Assembly: GCA_035568175.1 (NCBI GenBank)
Contig: DATMON010000004.1
Coordinates: 248,001 to 312,000, forward strand
Direction of reading: 5' to 3'
From: AV40 sp035568175
GTDB taxonomy: Bacteria; Verrucomicrobiota; Verrucomicrobiia; Chthoniobacterales; UBA10450
Length of the DNA: 64,000 nucleotides
Positions 26,152-33,984 of this stretch are shown here, one piece after another. The notes below the pieces were generated by a model. That model was not told the DNA's origin. It worked only from the letters and a program-made list of their open reading frames with translations, and did no database searches. Position 1 is the first letter of the stretch. Each line of letters starts with the position of its first letter. A program made the position numbers and the translations under genes.

Positions 26152-26781
26152 ATGAGTTACCGCTCCTTCTCCAACCTGTGCTTCCTGCTGTTTGCCGCGA
26201 TGCTTCTTTCATCGCTTCTCATCTCTATCGTCGCGGCTGCACGCAGCCTCCGGCGGCGCGCCAAGACCCGCGGCACAGAGCTGACTTCGGCTTCAGCGCC
26301 GCCTGTTGGAGGCCGCTTGGCGGATGTGCTGCTCCTTATCGCAGTCGCAGCGACCTGGTACAATGTTTCGTCGGGCTGGATCGCCGAGTTGACCATCTAT
26401 CCGATCTACGCCGACATGAGCCAATTCGGTCCCGAGGCCTTTCATGGTTTCAGCAAAGCGTACCTGTCCCGGCTTCCAATCATCATCCTTCCCGCTGGAG
26501 TTATGTTTCTGTCCTGGTCGCTTCTGCTTTGGCTCCCTTGTCGCGGCGTACCGTCGCGCCACATCTGGTTGGCCATCGCCCTGTGCACTGCGTTTGTGGC
26601 CAGCACGCCACTAGCCGCCGGGGCCCAGGATCAGATGTATAGCGGTGGCTTTTCGCAAGAGATGTTTTTCAGACTCTTGTGGTCTAACGGGGCACGCGCA
26701 ATTATTTTCACACTAACAGGACTTGTTGCGCTGCGCATCGTCTGCCTAAGGTGGCACCATGGTGAGCGCGCAGACGCCTAA
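26152..26781 (+). CDS. cassette-encoded membrane protein, unknown
   Basis: 209 residues, ATG 26152, 17 bases after the GTTAGGC core. About five hydrophobic helices: residues 8-28, 58-72, 108-130, 140-155 and 178-198. No domain recognised. The stop TAA lies in a GCCTAAC that should be the left end of the next attC, but its right partner is unclear. Gene position and stop overlap support a cassette gene. Confidence 0.65.
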   Translation: MSYRSFSNLCFLLFAAMLLSSLLISIVAAARSLRRRAKTRGTELTSASAPPVGGRLADVLLLIAVAATWYNVSSGWIAELTIYPIYADMSQFGPEAFHGFSKAYLSRLPIIILPAGVMFLSWSLLLWLPCRGVPSRHIWLAIALCTAFVASTPLAAGAQDQMYSGGFSQEMFFRLLWSNGARAIIFTLTGLVALRIVCLRWHHGERADA

Positions 26782-27571
26782 CCCCGATGTAGGGTGTCAA
26801 GGTGAGTGGGATATTTTAAATCATAGATTCAATTGGACCGGGCGGTGGTTGATTCTGGAACGCATCCTCTTCCGCTTAACTCGCCGGTTGTTTTTCCAGC
26901 GGTTCCTACTCCTATCCGTGCATCCGGCCGTAGCGGGAGCACAATTTGATCAATGCGATCGGTGGAAGAGGAACGAGAGCGCGGCCCAATCTAGGGCGTC
27001 GAACGAGAGCAATCTGCTCAGGTTAGGCAAGGGGCGCACGCTGCACGTTCCAAAGTTAATTTAATGTTTCGTTACGCGGTTTTTCTCCTTTCTGTTCCCC
27101 TCGAACTCACTTTCTAAGTACTACAGCCCAGGTGCTCCCGATTCCAAGCTTGATGACTGTGTTGCCGCCATTAAACTGGCTGCGGGTTCCCTCGGGTGAG
27201 GACAACTCTGTATTATTAAGCTGATACACCCCTACATGTCATCTAGGCGATGGAGCCATGGGGAGGTTGAGATGTTGAGTTGTTGAGAGGAAAAAAAAGC
27301 AACAACGCGGCTAAATGTTGCGGCTGATTGTCAAATCGCGGTATCGCACCGACGTTCAGCCATGCACAAACCACGCAAACATGACTTTGGTGGCAGTCCC
27401 CGGACTGGAAAGCCGAAGCGTGACACATCACGACTGGAAGACGCTTCTGGGAAGCAGCGCAAACAACATGCTCACAAGGCGCCCGTACGGCGTGCCGCGA
27501 GCAAATTTCGCGGATAATCAGAGCATAACGGTTTTTGCGACTCCAGTGGATTGATTCTCGTTAGGTTAGCA
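26782..27571. other. gene-poor cassette segment
   Basis: About 790 bases with no convincing gene. It begins inside a GCCTAAC end, carries a GTTAGGC at 27022-27028, and ends with GTTAGGT at 27560. Between 27257 and 27310 is a TTGAGATGTTGAG repeat. Short open frames (for example 27315-27554) have neither a ribosome binding site nor family features. It looks like decayed cassette DNA. Confidence 0.5.
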
Positions 27572-27982
27572 ATGTCCGCATCTACTCGCGTTCGATTGCT
27601 TAGAGGAAGCGGGTTGCTGCTTTTGTTGCTCGGGATCGTGCATTTGGTGGCGACGCCGCACATCGCGGCCCTTATTCGACACAGCGTTTCTCAGAGTGTG
27701 GCCGACAATCTCATTCCGCCGATGCTGCTGAATCACATTTTGGTCGGCGTGTTACTGCTTCCTCTCGGCTTTCTGACCTTTTATGCCGCGCCATATTCGG
27801 ATCGATGGGCCCAGGTGATCGTTCGAACAACGGCTCTTACAGTTGCAACACTTCCTCTGACGCTGCTCTGGCTGATGGGCGTACGCTATTTCGACGCGCC
27901 CCTCTTCGTTGTCGGTTTCCTCCTGGTGGTTGCCGCGTCAGTGACGCTGCTCTTGGCCGCGTTTACCGAACCGCGTAGCTGA
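27572..27982 (+). CDS. cassette-encoded small membrane protein
   Basis: 136 residues, ATG 27572 six bases after GTTAGGT, a spacing typical of first codons in gene cassettes. Four predicted membrane helices (LLLLLLGIVHLVAT, LLNHILVGVLLLPLGFLTFY, VIVRTTALTVATLPLTLLWL, FVVGFLLVVAASVTLLLAAF). No family recognised. Ends seven bases before the end of pilT on the other strand, with no attC, so the cassette is probably truncated. Confidence 0.65.
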   Translation: MSASTRVRLLRGSGLLLLLLGIVHLVATPHIAALIRHSVSQSVADNLIPPMLLNHILVGVLLLPLGFLTFYAAPYSDRWAQVIVRTTALTVATLPLTLLWLMGVRYFDAPLFVVGFLLVVAASVTLLLAAFTEPRS

Positions 27983-27988
27983 CGACAA

Positions 27989-29161
27989 TTATCGTCGCGT
28001 CGGCTTGGTCGCGCTGCGCGTCGCGGCCCGCTTCATAAAATTTCCGGGCAACTTTTTTTCGTCATCCGGAACTGCGCCGGCGGCGTCGCCGAGGTGCTCA
28101 TCCTCCGCAGGAAGAAATTGCTTAAACCGGTTCTTGTCGATCGCTTTCATGAATGCCTCGTGCGCGGTGACCGTTCCGCTTTGCAAGAACGCAAAAATCG
28201 CGTCGTCCATGAATTGCATCCCCTGCGCTTTACCGGAAACGATCACGTCCTGAAGTTTTTGGGTGGCGCCTTCACGAATGATCGCGGACACCGCAGCGTT
28301 CGCGACCAGGATTTCGTTCACCGCGACGCGACCCGAGCCGTCTGCTTTTTTCAAAAGCAATTGGGCGAGAACACCGCGCAACGAATTGGCCAGCATCGCG
28401 CGCGCTTGGGGTTGCCGCGTCGCGGGGAAAACGTCAATCATTCGATCCACCGTTTTCCGCGCGTTGTTGGTGTGAAGCGTTCCGAAAACGAGCAGACCGG
28501 TTTCAGCGGCAGTGAGCGCGAGCGAAACTGTTTCGAGATCCCGCATTTCGCCGACGAGCACGATGTCGGCGTCTTCGCGCAACGCCGCTTTCAGCGCGAC
28601 CGGGAACGATTCGGAATCGCCGGGAACCTCGCGTTGGGTGATGATGCTGCGCTTGTTGTCGTGCACGAACTCGATCGGCTCCTCAATCGTGACGATGTGG
28701 CGCGAGAAATTTTCGTTAATGTAATCGATCAGTGCCGCCAGCGTGGTCGATTTGCCGGAACCGGTCGGCCCGGTGACAAGGACCAATCCGCCGCGCAGAT
28801 GCCCGAATTCCTTGGCCACGACTGGAATCCCGAGTTGGTCCAGCGTCGCGATCTTCGTCGGAATCAATCGAAACACTGCGCCGTAGCCGTGCGCCTGCTT
28901 CAAATAATTGCAGCGAAAACGGGAAGCCGCGTCCATTTCGTAGGCGAAATCGAGATCGCCACGCTCTTCGAAAATTTTCCAATTCCGCTCGCCGCAAACC
29001 TCGCTCAACATTGATATCGTCTCATCGCGCGTAAGCGCTTTTTCCCGAATGGGCGCGACATCGCCGTGTTTGCGCATCTTTGGAGGCTGGCCTTGGCCGA
29101 GGTGAAGGTCGGAGCCACCGTCGTTCACAATCACTTGCAGAAATTGATCCAGGGAAGCCAT
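27989..29161 (-). CDS. type IV pilus retraction ATPase, PilT family
   Basis: 390 residues. GspE/PilT secretion ATPase: Walker A GPTGSGKSTT, Asp box TIEEPIEFVH, Walker B VGEMRDLETVSLALTAAETG and HTNNA His box. The N-terminal half (GGSDLHLGQGQPPKMRKHGDV) is the PAS-like domain. Such hexamers depolymerise pilin and drive twitching and DNA uptake. The C-terminal 30 residues after DEHLGD are extended and basic, nearer PilU. A second PilT-like gene lies just upstream on the same strand, so the pair could be PilU plus PilT; I cannot tell which is which. Confidence 0.92.
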   Translation of the reverse strand: MASLDQFLQVIVNDGGSDLHLGQGQPPKMRKHGDVAPIREKALTRDETISMLSEVCGERNWKIFEERGDLDFAYEMDAASRFRCNYLKQAHGYGAVFRLIPTKIATLDQLGIPVVAKEFGHLRGGLVLVTGPTGSGKSTTLAALIDYINENFSRHIVTIEEPIEFVHDNKRSIITQREVPGDSESFPVALKAALREDADIVLVGEMRDLETVSLALTAAETGLLVFGTLHTNNARKTVDRMIDVFPATRQPQARAMLANSLRGVLAQLLLKKADGSGRVAVNEILVANAAVSAIIREGATQKLQDVIVSGKAQGMQFMDDAIFAFLQSGTVTAHEAFMKAIDKNRFKQFLPAEDEHLGDAAGAVPDDEKKLPGNFMKRAATRSATKPTRR

Positions 29162-29163
29162 GA

Positions 29164-29325
29164 CTAAATGACGAATGACGAGTTTCTTAAATGACGAAGC
29201 TCGAATGTCGAATGACGAATTAATGACAAAGCTCGAATGTCGAAAAAGATCGGTCTCGCAGTTCTTGTCATTCGGATTTCGTCATTCCTTCGTGCTTCGT
29301 CATTCGGCATTCGTCATTTCGCGAT
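29164..29325. repeat. GACGAATGACGA hairpin repeat between the two pilT-like genes
   Basis: AATGACGAATGACGAG on the left, with inner AATGTCGAATGACGAATTAA, and ATTCGTCATTCCTTCGTGCT/TCGTCATTCGGCATTCGTC on the right. The right arm overlaps the end of the upstream gene (coding strand minus). Third large member of this repeat family here. Confidence 0.75.
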
Positions 29326-30411
29326 CAGCGATCGCATCTCTGCCTTTTGTTCCGCTCGTGCAAGGGCCTCTTCACCGATGATGAGTCCGCGGTTGTATAG
29401 CTCCGCCAGCGCATCATCCATTAGCTGCATGCCTTGTTTTTTTCCTGTCTGAATAATTCCCGGGAGCATGTAAGTCTTCGCTTCGCGGATCACATTCGCG
29501 ACCGCCGGCGTGTTGGTCAGTATTTCCAAAGCCAGGACGCGGCCTTTGCCGTCAGCCCGCGGGATGAGTTGCTGACTAACTACGCCGCGGAGCGATTCGC
29601 TCACCATGATACGGATTTGTTCCTGTTGATCGGGCGGAAAGACATCGAGCAATCGATCGAGTGTGCGCGACGCGTTGCCGGTATGGAGCGTTCCCAAAAC
29701 CAAATGGCCGGTCTCCGCGGCCGTGATCGCGAGCGAGATCGTTTCCAAATCCCGCATCTCGCCGACCATGATGACGTCCGGATCTTCACGGAGCGCGCCG
29801 CGCAACGCCGCCGCGAACGAGCGGGTGTGCGTGTGCACTTCGCGTTGGGTGATGTGGCAGCCCTTCGGCTCCAACACATACTCGATCGGATCTTCGAGCG
29901 TGATGATGTGCTCGCGCCGTTCGATGTTCACCTGCTCAACCAAAGACGCGAGCGTGGTCGATTTTCCACTGCCGACTGAGCCGGTGACAAGAATCAATCC
30001 ATTTTGATAACGCGTGAGCAGTTTAAGATGCTCGGGCAAACCAAGCTCGTCCATCGTGCGCACTTTTGTGTTGATGATGCGAAAGACGAGATCGACCCCG
30101 AGCCGCTGGCGCACCACGCTCGTGCGATACCGGCCGACATCGTTCGCGTAGGCAAAGTCGGCGTCGCCGCGCTCGTTCAATTGCGTTTTTTGCGGGTTCG
30201 AAAGAAAACTTTCGGAGAGAGCGAGCGTTTGGTCGGAGGTTAGCCGTGGCGCGTCCGGCCAGATCGGTTGCAGAGTCCCGTGTAACCGCCAGATCGGCGG
30301 CGCGTTTGCACCGAGATGAACATCCGAGGCCCCGGCCCGCTGGCCAACGGCCAGATATTCATCGACATGCGAAAGCGGATGCGACTTGGGAGACGTCGAT
30401 CTGGGGGACAT
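29314..30411 (-). CDS. second PilT-family ATPase
   Basis: 365 residues from ATG 30411 (30444 is an alternative). Walker A GSVGSGKSTT, Asp box TLEDPIEYVLEPKG, Walker B VGEMRDLETISLAITAAETG, and LHTGNASRTLDRLLDVFP. It is a clear paralogue of the adjacent ATPase, with GASDVHLGANAPPIWRL as its N-terminal domain. Tandem pilT/pilU pairs are usual in twitching bacteria. Together they hint at a type IV pilus, relevant to DNA uptake if the AAGATCGACA motif acts as an uptake tag. Confidence 0.9.
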   Translation of the reverse strand: MSPRSTSPKSHPLSHVDEYLAVGQRAGASDVHLGANAPPIWRLHGTLQPIWPDAPRLTSDQTLALSESFLSNPQKTQLNERGDADFAYANDVGRYRTSVVRQRLGVDLVFRIINTKVRTMDELGLPEHLKLLTRYQNGLILVTGSVGSGKSTTLASLVEQVNIERREHIITLEDPIEYVLEPKGCHITQREVHTHTRSFAAALRGALREDPDVIMVGEMRDLETISLAITAAETGHLVLGTLHTGNASRTLDRLLDVFPPDQQEQIRIMVSESLRGVVSQQLIPRADGKGRVLALEILTNTPAVANVIREAKTYMLPGIIQTGKKQGMQLMDDALAELYNRGLIIGEEALARAEQKAEMRSLIAK

Positions 30412-30450
30412 GGCGCGCCCGTTGTATGTCGGACGGCGCCGCACGTAAAC

Positions 30451-30843
30451 TCAAAAACCCTTCGGCCAAGATCGCCCGCGCCCTGAATAGCTCCCGAGTT
30501 TCTTTTCGACAAAGTTCATGACCACGGGTTTGAGCAAACTTGCGGCAATCCGGAGTGCGCCCAAAACAAATCCCGCCTCTAAAAGGGCGTGCCTGGATTT
30601 GGGGCCGCCCTTTGCATCGACGTAAACTTTTTTCTTCCGGGTCACGACCGCAGTCACAAGCAAACCAACCGCAATTGCGCCAATGATCCATGGCACGGGC
30701 TCACGCCGGACCGAGCGCCGAATCTTTCTTGGCAAATCAACTTCTTCCCGAACGCGTTCCAGCCTGAACGCCAGATCTTCGCGCGATCGAGCTATCTCCT
30801 GCCTCAGCTCCGCGTCTGATTTGTTTCTATATTTTTTAGCCAT
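30451..30843 (-). CDS. small membrane protein of the YqjDE-like module
   Basis: 130 residues: a charged coiled-coil N-terminus (SDAELRQEIARSREDLAFRL), one clear membrane helix (VPWIIGAIAVGLLVTAVVT), and a second weak hydrophobic stretch (AGFVLGALRIAASLL). The N-terminus resembles DUF3618. Its start overlaps the end of the holin-like gene upstream by 40 bases, which indicates one operon. Function unknown; probably inner-membrane associated. Confidence 0.6.
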   Translation of the reverse strand: MAKKYRNKSDAELRQEIARSREDLAFRLERVREEVDLPRKIRRSVRREPVPWIIGAIAVGLLVTAVVTRKKKVYVDAKGGPKSRHALLEAGFVLGALRIAASLLKPVVMNFVEKKLGSYSGRGRSWPKGF

Positions 30844-31232
30844 TCTCGATCCTTTTTTAGCTCGGCCGCGGTTGCGCGAAAGACCGGCCGCTTAATTCCA
30901 CTCCAAGCGACCAACAGAAGAATAAGTGCGATCAAAATATGCAGACCGGCTGCAGCCAGTGCTGTCCACAGCCATGAGACGTTTGCCAGGTGCGCGACGG
31001 CTACCACCGCAGTCGCGAGCAGAAAGACGTACCCGAATGCGAAAAACAAAAGCGCCGCGACCAAGCAAACTCCAATTAAGACAAATTGAAACAGCGCCGC
31101 TTTTGATTCCGTTGCAAAAAGGGCGGCGCGGCTCTCGAAAAACTCAGCGAGCGCGCTTGCCAGCGCGACCAAACTGCCGATGAACCCCGTCTGGCGCATT
31201 CGACTCCGCGACGGCGAATTTTCGCCAGCCAT
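30804..31232 (-). CDS. YqjE-like / phage holin superfamily membrane protein
   Basis: 142 residues with a basic start, an amphipathic helix (GFIGSLVALASALAEFFESR) and two long hydrophobic hairpins (FQFVLIGVCLVAALLFFAFG and LHILIALILLLVAWSG). This fits the Phage_holin_3_6/YqjE family, which despite its name is mostly chromosomal and linked with envelope stress. Lies between DUF883 and the coiled-coil gene as in yqjD-yqjE operons. Confidence 0.7.
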   Translation of the reverse strand: MAGENSPSRSRMRQTGFIGSLVALASALAEFFESRAALFATESKAALFQFVLIGVCLVAALLFFAFGYVFLLATAVVAVAHLANVSWLWTALAAAGLHILIALILLLVAWSGIKRPVFRATAAELKKDREWLKNIETNQTRS

Positions 31233-31246
31233 TCAGCGAATCGGGG

Positions 31247-31600
31247 TCAGCGCCGGAAAATCAGTCCAAGAACAAATCCCACGCCGAGCGCGGTGAATAT
31301 TGCCTTGGTCGGATTTTCGCGGACGTACTCTTCCGCGTCGTCCTGAAACGTCCGCGCGCGTGTCTTGGCATCGCCCAACGCTCGCTCGGCTTTGCCGCGG
31401 GCGTCGGTCCAGGCTTCTTCCGCTTTCCCGCGGGCGTCGTTCCAAGCTTGCTCTGCTTTGCCACGATATTCGCCGGCAACAGCACCGGCCGCGTCCCGTA
31501 GATCCTCGGCCGCTTTGCGCGCGTGCATTTTGCTGCTCTCGAATTTGTTCTGTGCATCCGCCGCCGCGGACCCTCGATGTGATTTGTTTTCTTCAGCCAT
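31247..31600 (-). CDS. DUF883 (YqjD/ElaB-like) protein
   Basis: 117 residues from ATG 31600. Three imperfect AWxDARGKAE repeats (residues about 50-80) form an amphipathic Ala-rich helix, followed by DDAEEYVRENPTKAIFTALGVGFVLGLIFRR, the DUF883 membrane anchor. E. coli members are ribosome-associated inner-membrane proteins made in stationary phase; the same job here is inference. First gene of a three-gene operon. Confidence 0.78.
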   Translation of the reverse strand: MAEENKSHRGSAAADAQNKFESSKMHARKAAEDLRDAAGAVAGEYRGKAEQAWNDARGKAEEAWTDARGKAERALGDAKTRARTFQDDAEEYVRENPTKAIFTALGVGFVLGLIFRR

Positions 31601-31686
31601 GATATTCTCCATTTAAATTTCGTCACCGGAACTATCCGCGCGCTTGCGATCTTGAGCAAATCGCACACCGGATGTCGATCTTTCGG

Positions 31687-31908
31687 TTATTGCTCGCGGA
31701 AAATGATGCGCGCCTTGGTCAAATCGTAAGGCGAAAGCTCCACCGAGACTTTGTCCCCCGGCACGATGCGGATGAAATGCTTGCGCATCTTGCCGGAAAT
31801 ATGCGCGAGCACGTTGCGCTGGCCCGCGAGATCCACCCGAAACATCGTTCCCGGCAAAACCTGGGTCACCGTCCCCTCCATCACGATCTGTTCTTCCTTC
31901 GGCATGAC
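31687..31908 (-). CDS. infA: translation initiation factor IF-1
   Basis: 73 residues, ATG 31908. Single OB-fold: MPKEEQIVMEGTVTQVLPGT, MFRVDL, VLAHISGKMRKHFIRIVPGDKV, VELSPYDLTKARIIFR. IF-1 fills the ribosomal A site during initiation. The frame remains open upstream to 32067, but that stretch is a palindromic repeat and not coding. Stands alone, with an AAGATCGACA copy just after it (31673-31682). Confidence 0.96.
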   Translation of the reverse strand, partial: VMPKEEQIVMEGTVTQVLPGTMFRVDLAGQRNVLAHISGKMRKHFIRIVPGDKVSVELSPYDLTKARIIFREQ

Positions 31909-31942
31909 GCCGAAATATATTCGTGAAGACGGATCGCTCAAC

Positions 31943-31992
31943 TGTAGCCACCGCCCTGCCGGCGGTGAACGTCGCGCAGCGACGTGGCTACA
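31943..31992. repeat. TGTAGCCAC palindromic repeat upstream of infA
   Basis: Outer arms TGTAGCCAC and GTGGCTACA with inner hairpins CCGCCctgccGGCGG and GTCGCgcaGCGAC. Same family as 46453-46504 (TGTAGCCGC/GCGGCTACA). Confidence 0.75.
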
Positions 31993-32006
31993 ACTGATTG
32001 CTAATC

Positions 32007-33893
32007 TCATCGGACGTCTTCGAGCGATACGCCTGGCAGATATTCGCCCAGCTCCTGACGTTTCCACCAGGCACCGGTTTCGCGATGTTCCTGCACCGTT
32101 GTGAAACGGTAGCGGTAAAATGTCGCGCGAATATACCGGGGTGGACTTTGCTGAAACGGATTTCGCTCGAACAGCGCCGCGACTTCCGGTTTACCGTGCA
32201 ACAACGAAATCACCGTTTCAACAAACCACGGATTTTGTCGATACGACTCGAGCGCGGCAAACCACATTTGCCAATCGAGACGCGGCTGATGCGGCGCACA
32301 CCAGCCCGGCGCGCGCATCACGTCGCCGGGTTTCCATTTGAACTCGTAGGGTCGCCAGTCAATTCCGTCGGCGCTGCCTTCAATGACAATCTCGCGCCGA
32401 TCTTTCGTCATTACGCGAAAAAGACCATAGCCGTTTACGATTCGAAATGCTTCCGCTCGCGCATAAACGGACCCGAGCAGCCGCGGCCATTCCGCTTCCG
32501 GTTTGAACGCGTTGTAAATCAGCCACCCATTCATTGGCAAGGTGAGAACGATCACTGCGGTCGCGGCGTAGATCGACAATCGATCTGAGATCCTGTAGCG
32601 GCGGTCTATGACCGTCGCATTTCTTCGGCGCCATGTTGCATCATCAATCAGTAACAAACACAACGCGACCGTGAGCAAATTGAAGAAGCAATAGTTACCC
32701 GTCACCGCAATTACGATCTGCAAGAAAACGAGAAGACCGCAGGCAAGTAATCGCAATCGCCGCGGCGCCCAAATGAAAAACGGGACAATGATTTCGACGA
32801 CCAGACAAAACGCGACCGAAAAATGTTTAAACCACTCCGGATTCTTGTCCGCGTACCAGGCAAAAATGGTCGGCAACGGTTGCGACCAATAGTGATAGTC
32901 CAGCGCGGTAGCTAAACTCCAGTGCCATGAACCGTCGGCCCAACCCCATGAATCGTCGCCGCTCGTGAGCTTCACCACGCCCGACATGATCATCAGTTTG
33001 AACAGCAGCAGTTTGAGCAGAAAAATTGCGGGCTGGAAAACCGGCGGATCAGTTCCTCTCTTTGGCCAAAGCCGCCACGGCGCGAGAAAGATCGACAGGA
33101 ACCCGGTCTCGAGGAGGAGAATGTCCCATTGAAAACTGAGAAATGTTTGGCCGGCGATGGTGAGTGATAGATAAAAAATAACGAGAACGACCAGTGATAG
33201 CGCCGGCGCGATTCCGAAAATCAGAAGTAGTGACAAAACAACTCCGCCGCCGCAGAGAAGATGGAGAAAGGCGTCGCTCGAGTTGAACCAGCAAAGCGTC
33301 GGCAAGGCCGACAGAGCGTGGTCGCCCAGTTGAGCGCGGGCGGCGGGAAGAAACTCGCCGACCGGCGTGATTCCGTTCGAGCCGATGAGTCCGTCGATTT
33401 GGACCCAGAGCGAAACGAACGCGATCAGGAAGATCAAGCCGAGAGCGCGCAGAAACCAGCGCCGCGCGACAAAATAAGTCGGCGGCCGAACGTCGTTGCC
33501 CCAAAGAAGTCGCGTGATCGTCGAGGCAAACTGGCGATTAGAAGCGATGATTTTGTAAAAGCTTTCCGAGATTGGCGCGAAACCGGGAACGTGTTCGTAA
33601 CTCCAGGCCAGCCACTTTTTCGAAGATCGGCATCGTAACGATCGAAAGACCGCCTCAGCTCCGGAAAGGACGCTGCCGTCGGTCTCGACAAAAATCACCG
33701 AGCGCTCGAATTGTTCGCGCGGAATTTCTGGAAATCTCTCAGCGCTTTCCTGGGATGTCGCGTAATCAACGTCACTGCGCGTGATCCCGCGCCAACGTTC
33801 AATCCAGCGCCGGCAAAAATGGCACTCGCCGTCCCAGATCAACAATGGCTTCGTCGGCGGCGAAGCAACACGCATCGGCGGTTGTTCGATCAT
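32007..33893 (-). CDS. DCC-domain / lipase maturation factor fusion, integral membrane
   Basis: 628 residues from ATG 33893. Residues 1-125 are a DUF393 (DCC) thiol-oxidoreductase-like domain with the CxxC in WDGECHFCRRW. The rest, with about ten membrane helices, matches lipase maturation factor (LMF1/2) proteins: FLSFQWDILLLETGFLSIFLAP, LMIMSGVVKLTSGDDSW, PEWFKHFSV, and the C-terminal domain with WRPYEFKWKPGD and APHQPRLDWQMWFAAL. LMF proteins aid folding of secreted enzymes in animals; bacterial homologues are uncharacterised. A 26-base palindrome is read in frame (NATVIDRRYR). The frame upstream of 33893 is repeat-derived. Confidence 0.85.
   Translation of the reverse strand: MIEQPPMRVASPPTKPLLIWDGECHFCRRWIERWRGITRSDVDYATSQESAERFPEIPREQFERSVIFVETDGSVLSGAEAVFRSLRCRSSKKWLAWSYEHVPGFAPISESFYKIIASNRQFASTITRLLWGNDVRPPTYFVARRWFLRALGLIFLIAFVSLWVQIDGLIGSNGITPVGEFLPAARAQLGDHALSALPTLCWFNSSDAFLHLLCGGGVVLSLLLIFGIAPALSLVVLVIFYLSLTIAGQTFLSFQWDILLLETGFLSIFLAPWRLWPKRGTDPPVFQPAIFLLKLLLFKLMIMSGVVKLTSGDDSWGWADGSWHWSLATALDYHYWSQPLPTIFAWYADKNPEWFKHFSVAFCLVVEIIVPFFIWAPRRLRLLACGLLVFLQIVIAVTGNYCFFNLLTVALCLLLIDDATWRRRNATVIDRRYRISDRLSIYAATAVIVLTLPMNGWLIYNAFKPEAEWPRLLGSVYARAEAFRIVNGYGLFRVMTKDRREIVIEGSADGIDWRPYEFKWKPGDVMRAPGWCAPHQPRLDWQMWFAALESYRQNPWFVETVISLLHGKPEVAALFERNPFQQSPPRYIRATFYRYRFTTVQEHRETGAWWKRQELGEYLPGVSLEDVR
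32594..32619. repeat. palindromic repeat inside the lipase maturation factor gene
   Basis: Identical over 26 bases to 24637-24662, with core GGCGGTCTATGACCGTCGC. Read on the minus strand it gives ATVIDRRY, in a loop between membrane helices. Confidence 0.85.
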
Positions 33894-33984
33894 CAACGCC
33901 CAACGTCCAACGCCCAACGCCCAACGTCCAACTCAGAATCCGAATTCGATATTCGATGTTCGATGCTGAGCGTTCGGCGTTTTC
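33894..33984. repeat. CCAACGCCCAACG short tandem repeats
   Basis: Tandem units of CAACGCCCAACGTC between exonuclease III and the fusion gene, with a degenerate inverted arm TGAGCGTTCGGCG at 33968-33980. A similar unit occurs at 55469-55498 (GACGTTGAGCGTTGGATG). No gene. Confidence 0.65.

Larger units (their letters stand above)
25617..27985 (+). mobile_element. integron-type gene cassette cluster without integrase in view
   Basis: Three TCTCGTTAGG(T/C) core sites (GTTRRRY at 25617, 26128 and 27560) each precede a small gene. A complete attC-like site spans 26011-26134, and the stop codons of the first two cassette genes lie inside GCCTAAC (26011 and 26776), the usual attC left end. No IntI gene is in the window, so this is either a CALIN or the far end of a larger array. 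Cassette 1 is 25617-26128; cassette 2 begins at 26128; cassette 3 begins at 27560 and lacks a visible attC. All cassette genes point the same way and have no known housekeeping role. Confidence 0.72.

Noticed and set aside
26776..27028. second complete attC site
   Set aside because: Ends match GCCTAAC/GTTAGGC but 253 bases is too long and the inner arms do not pair.
27315..27554. 79-codon open frame in the cassette segment
   Set aside because: No ribosome binding site, no recognisable features, and no attC relation.
28094..29014. 306-codon open frame opposite the PilT gene
   Set aside because: Mirror of the conserved ATPase; composition is that of an antisense frame.
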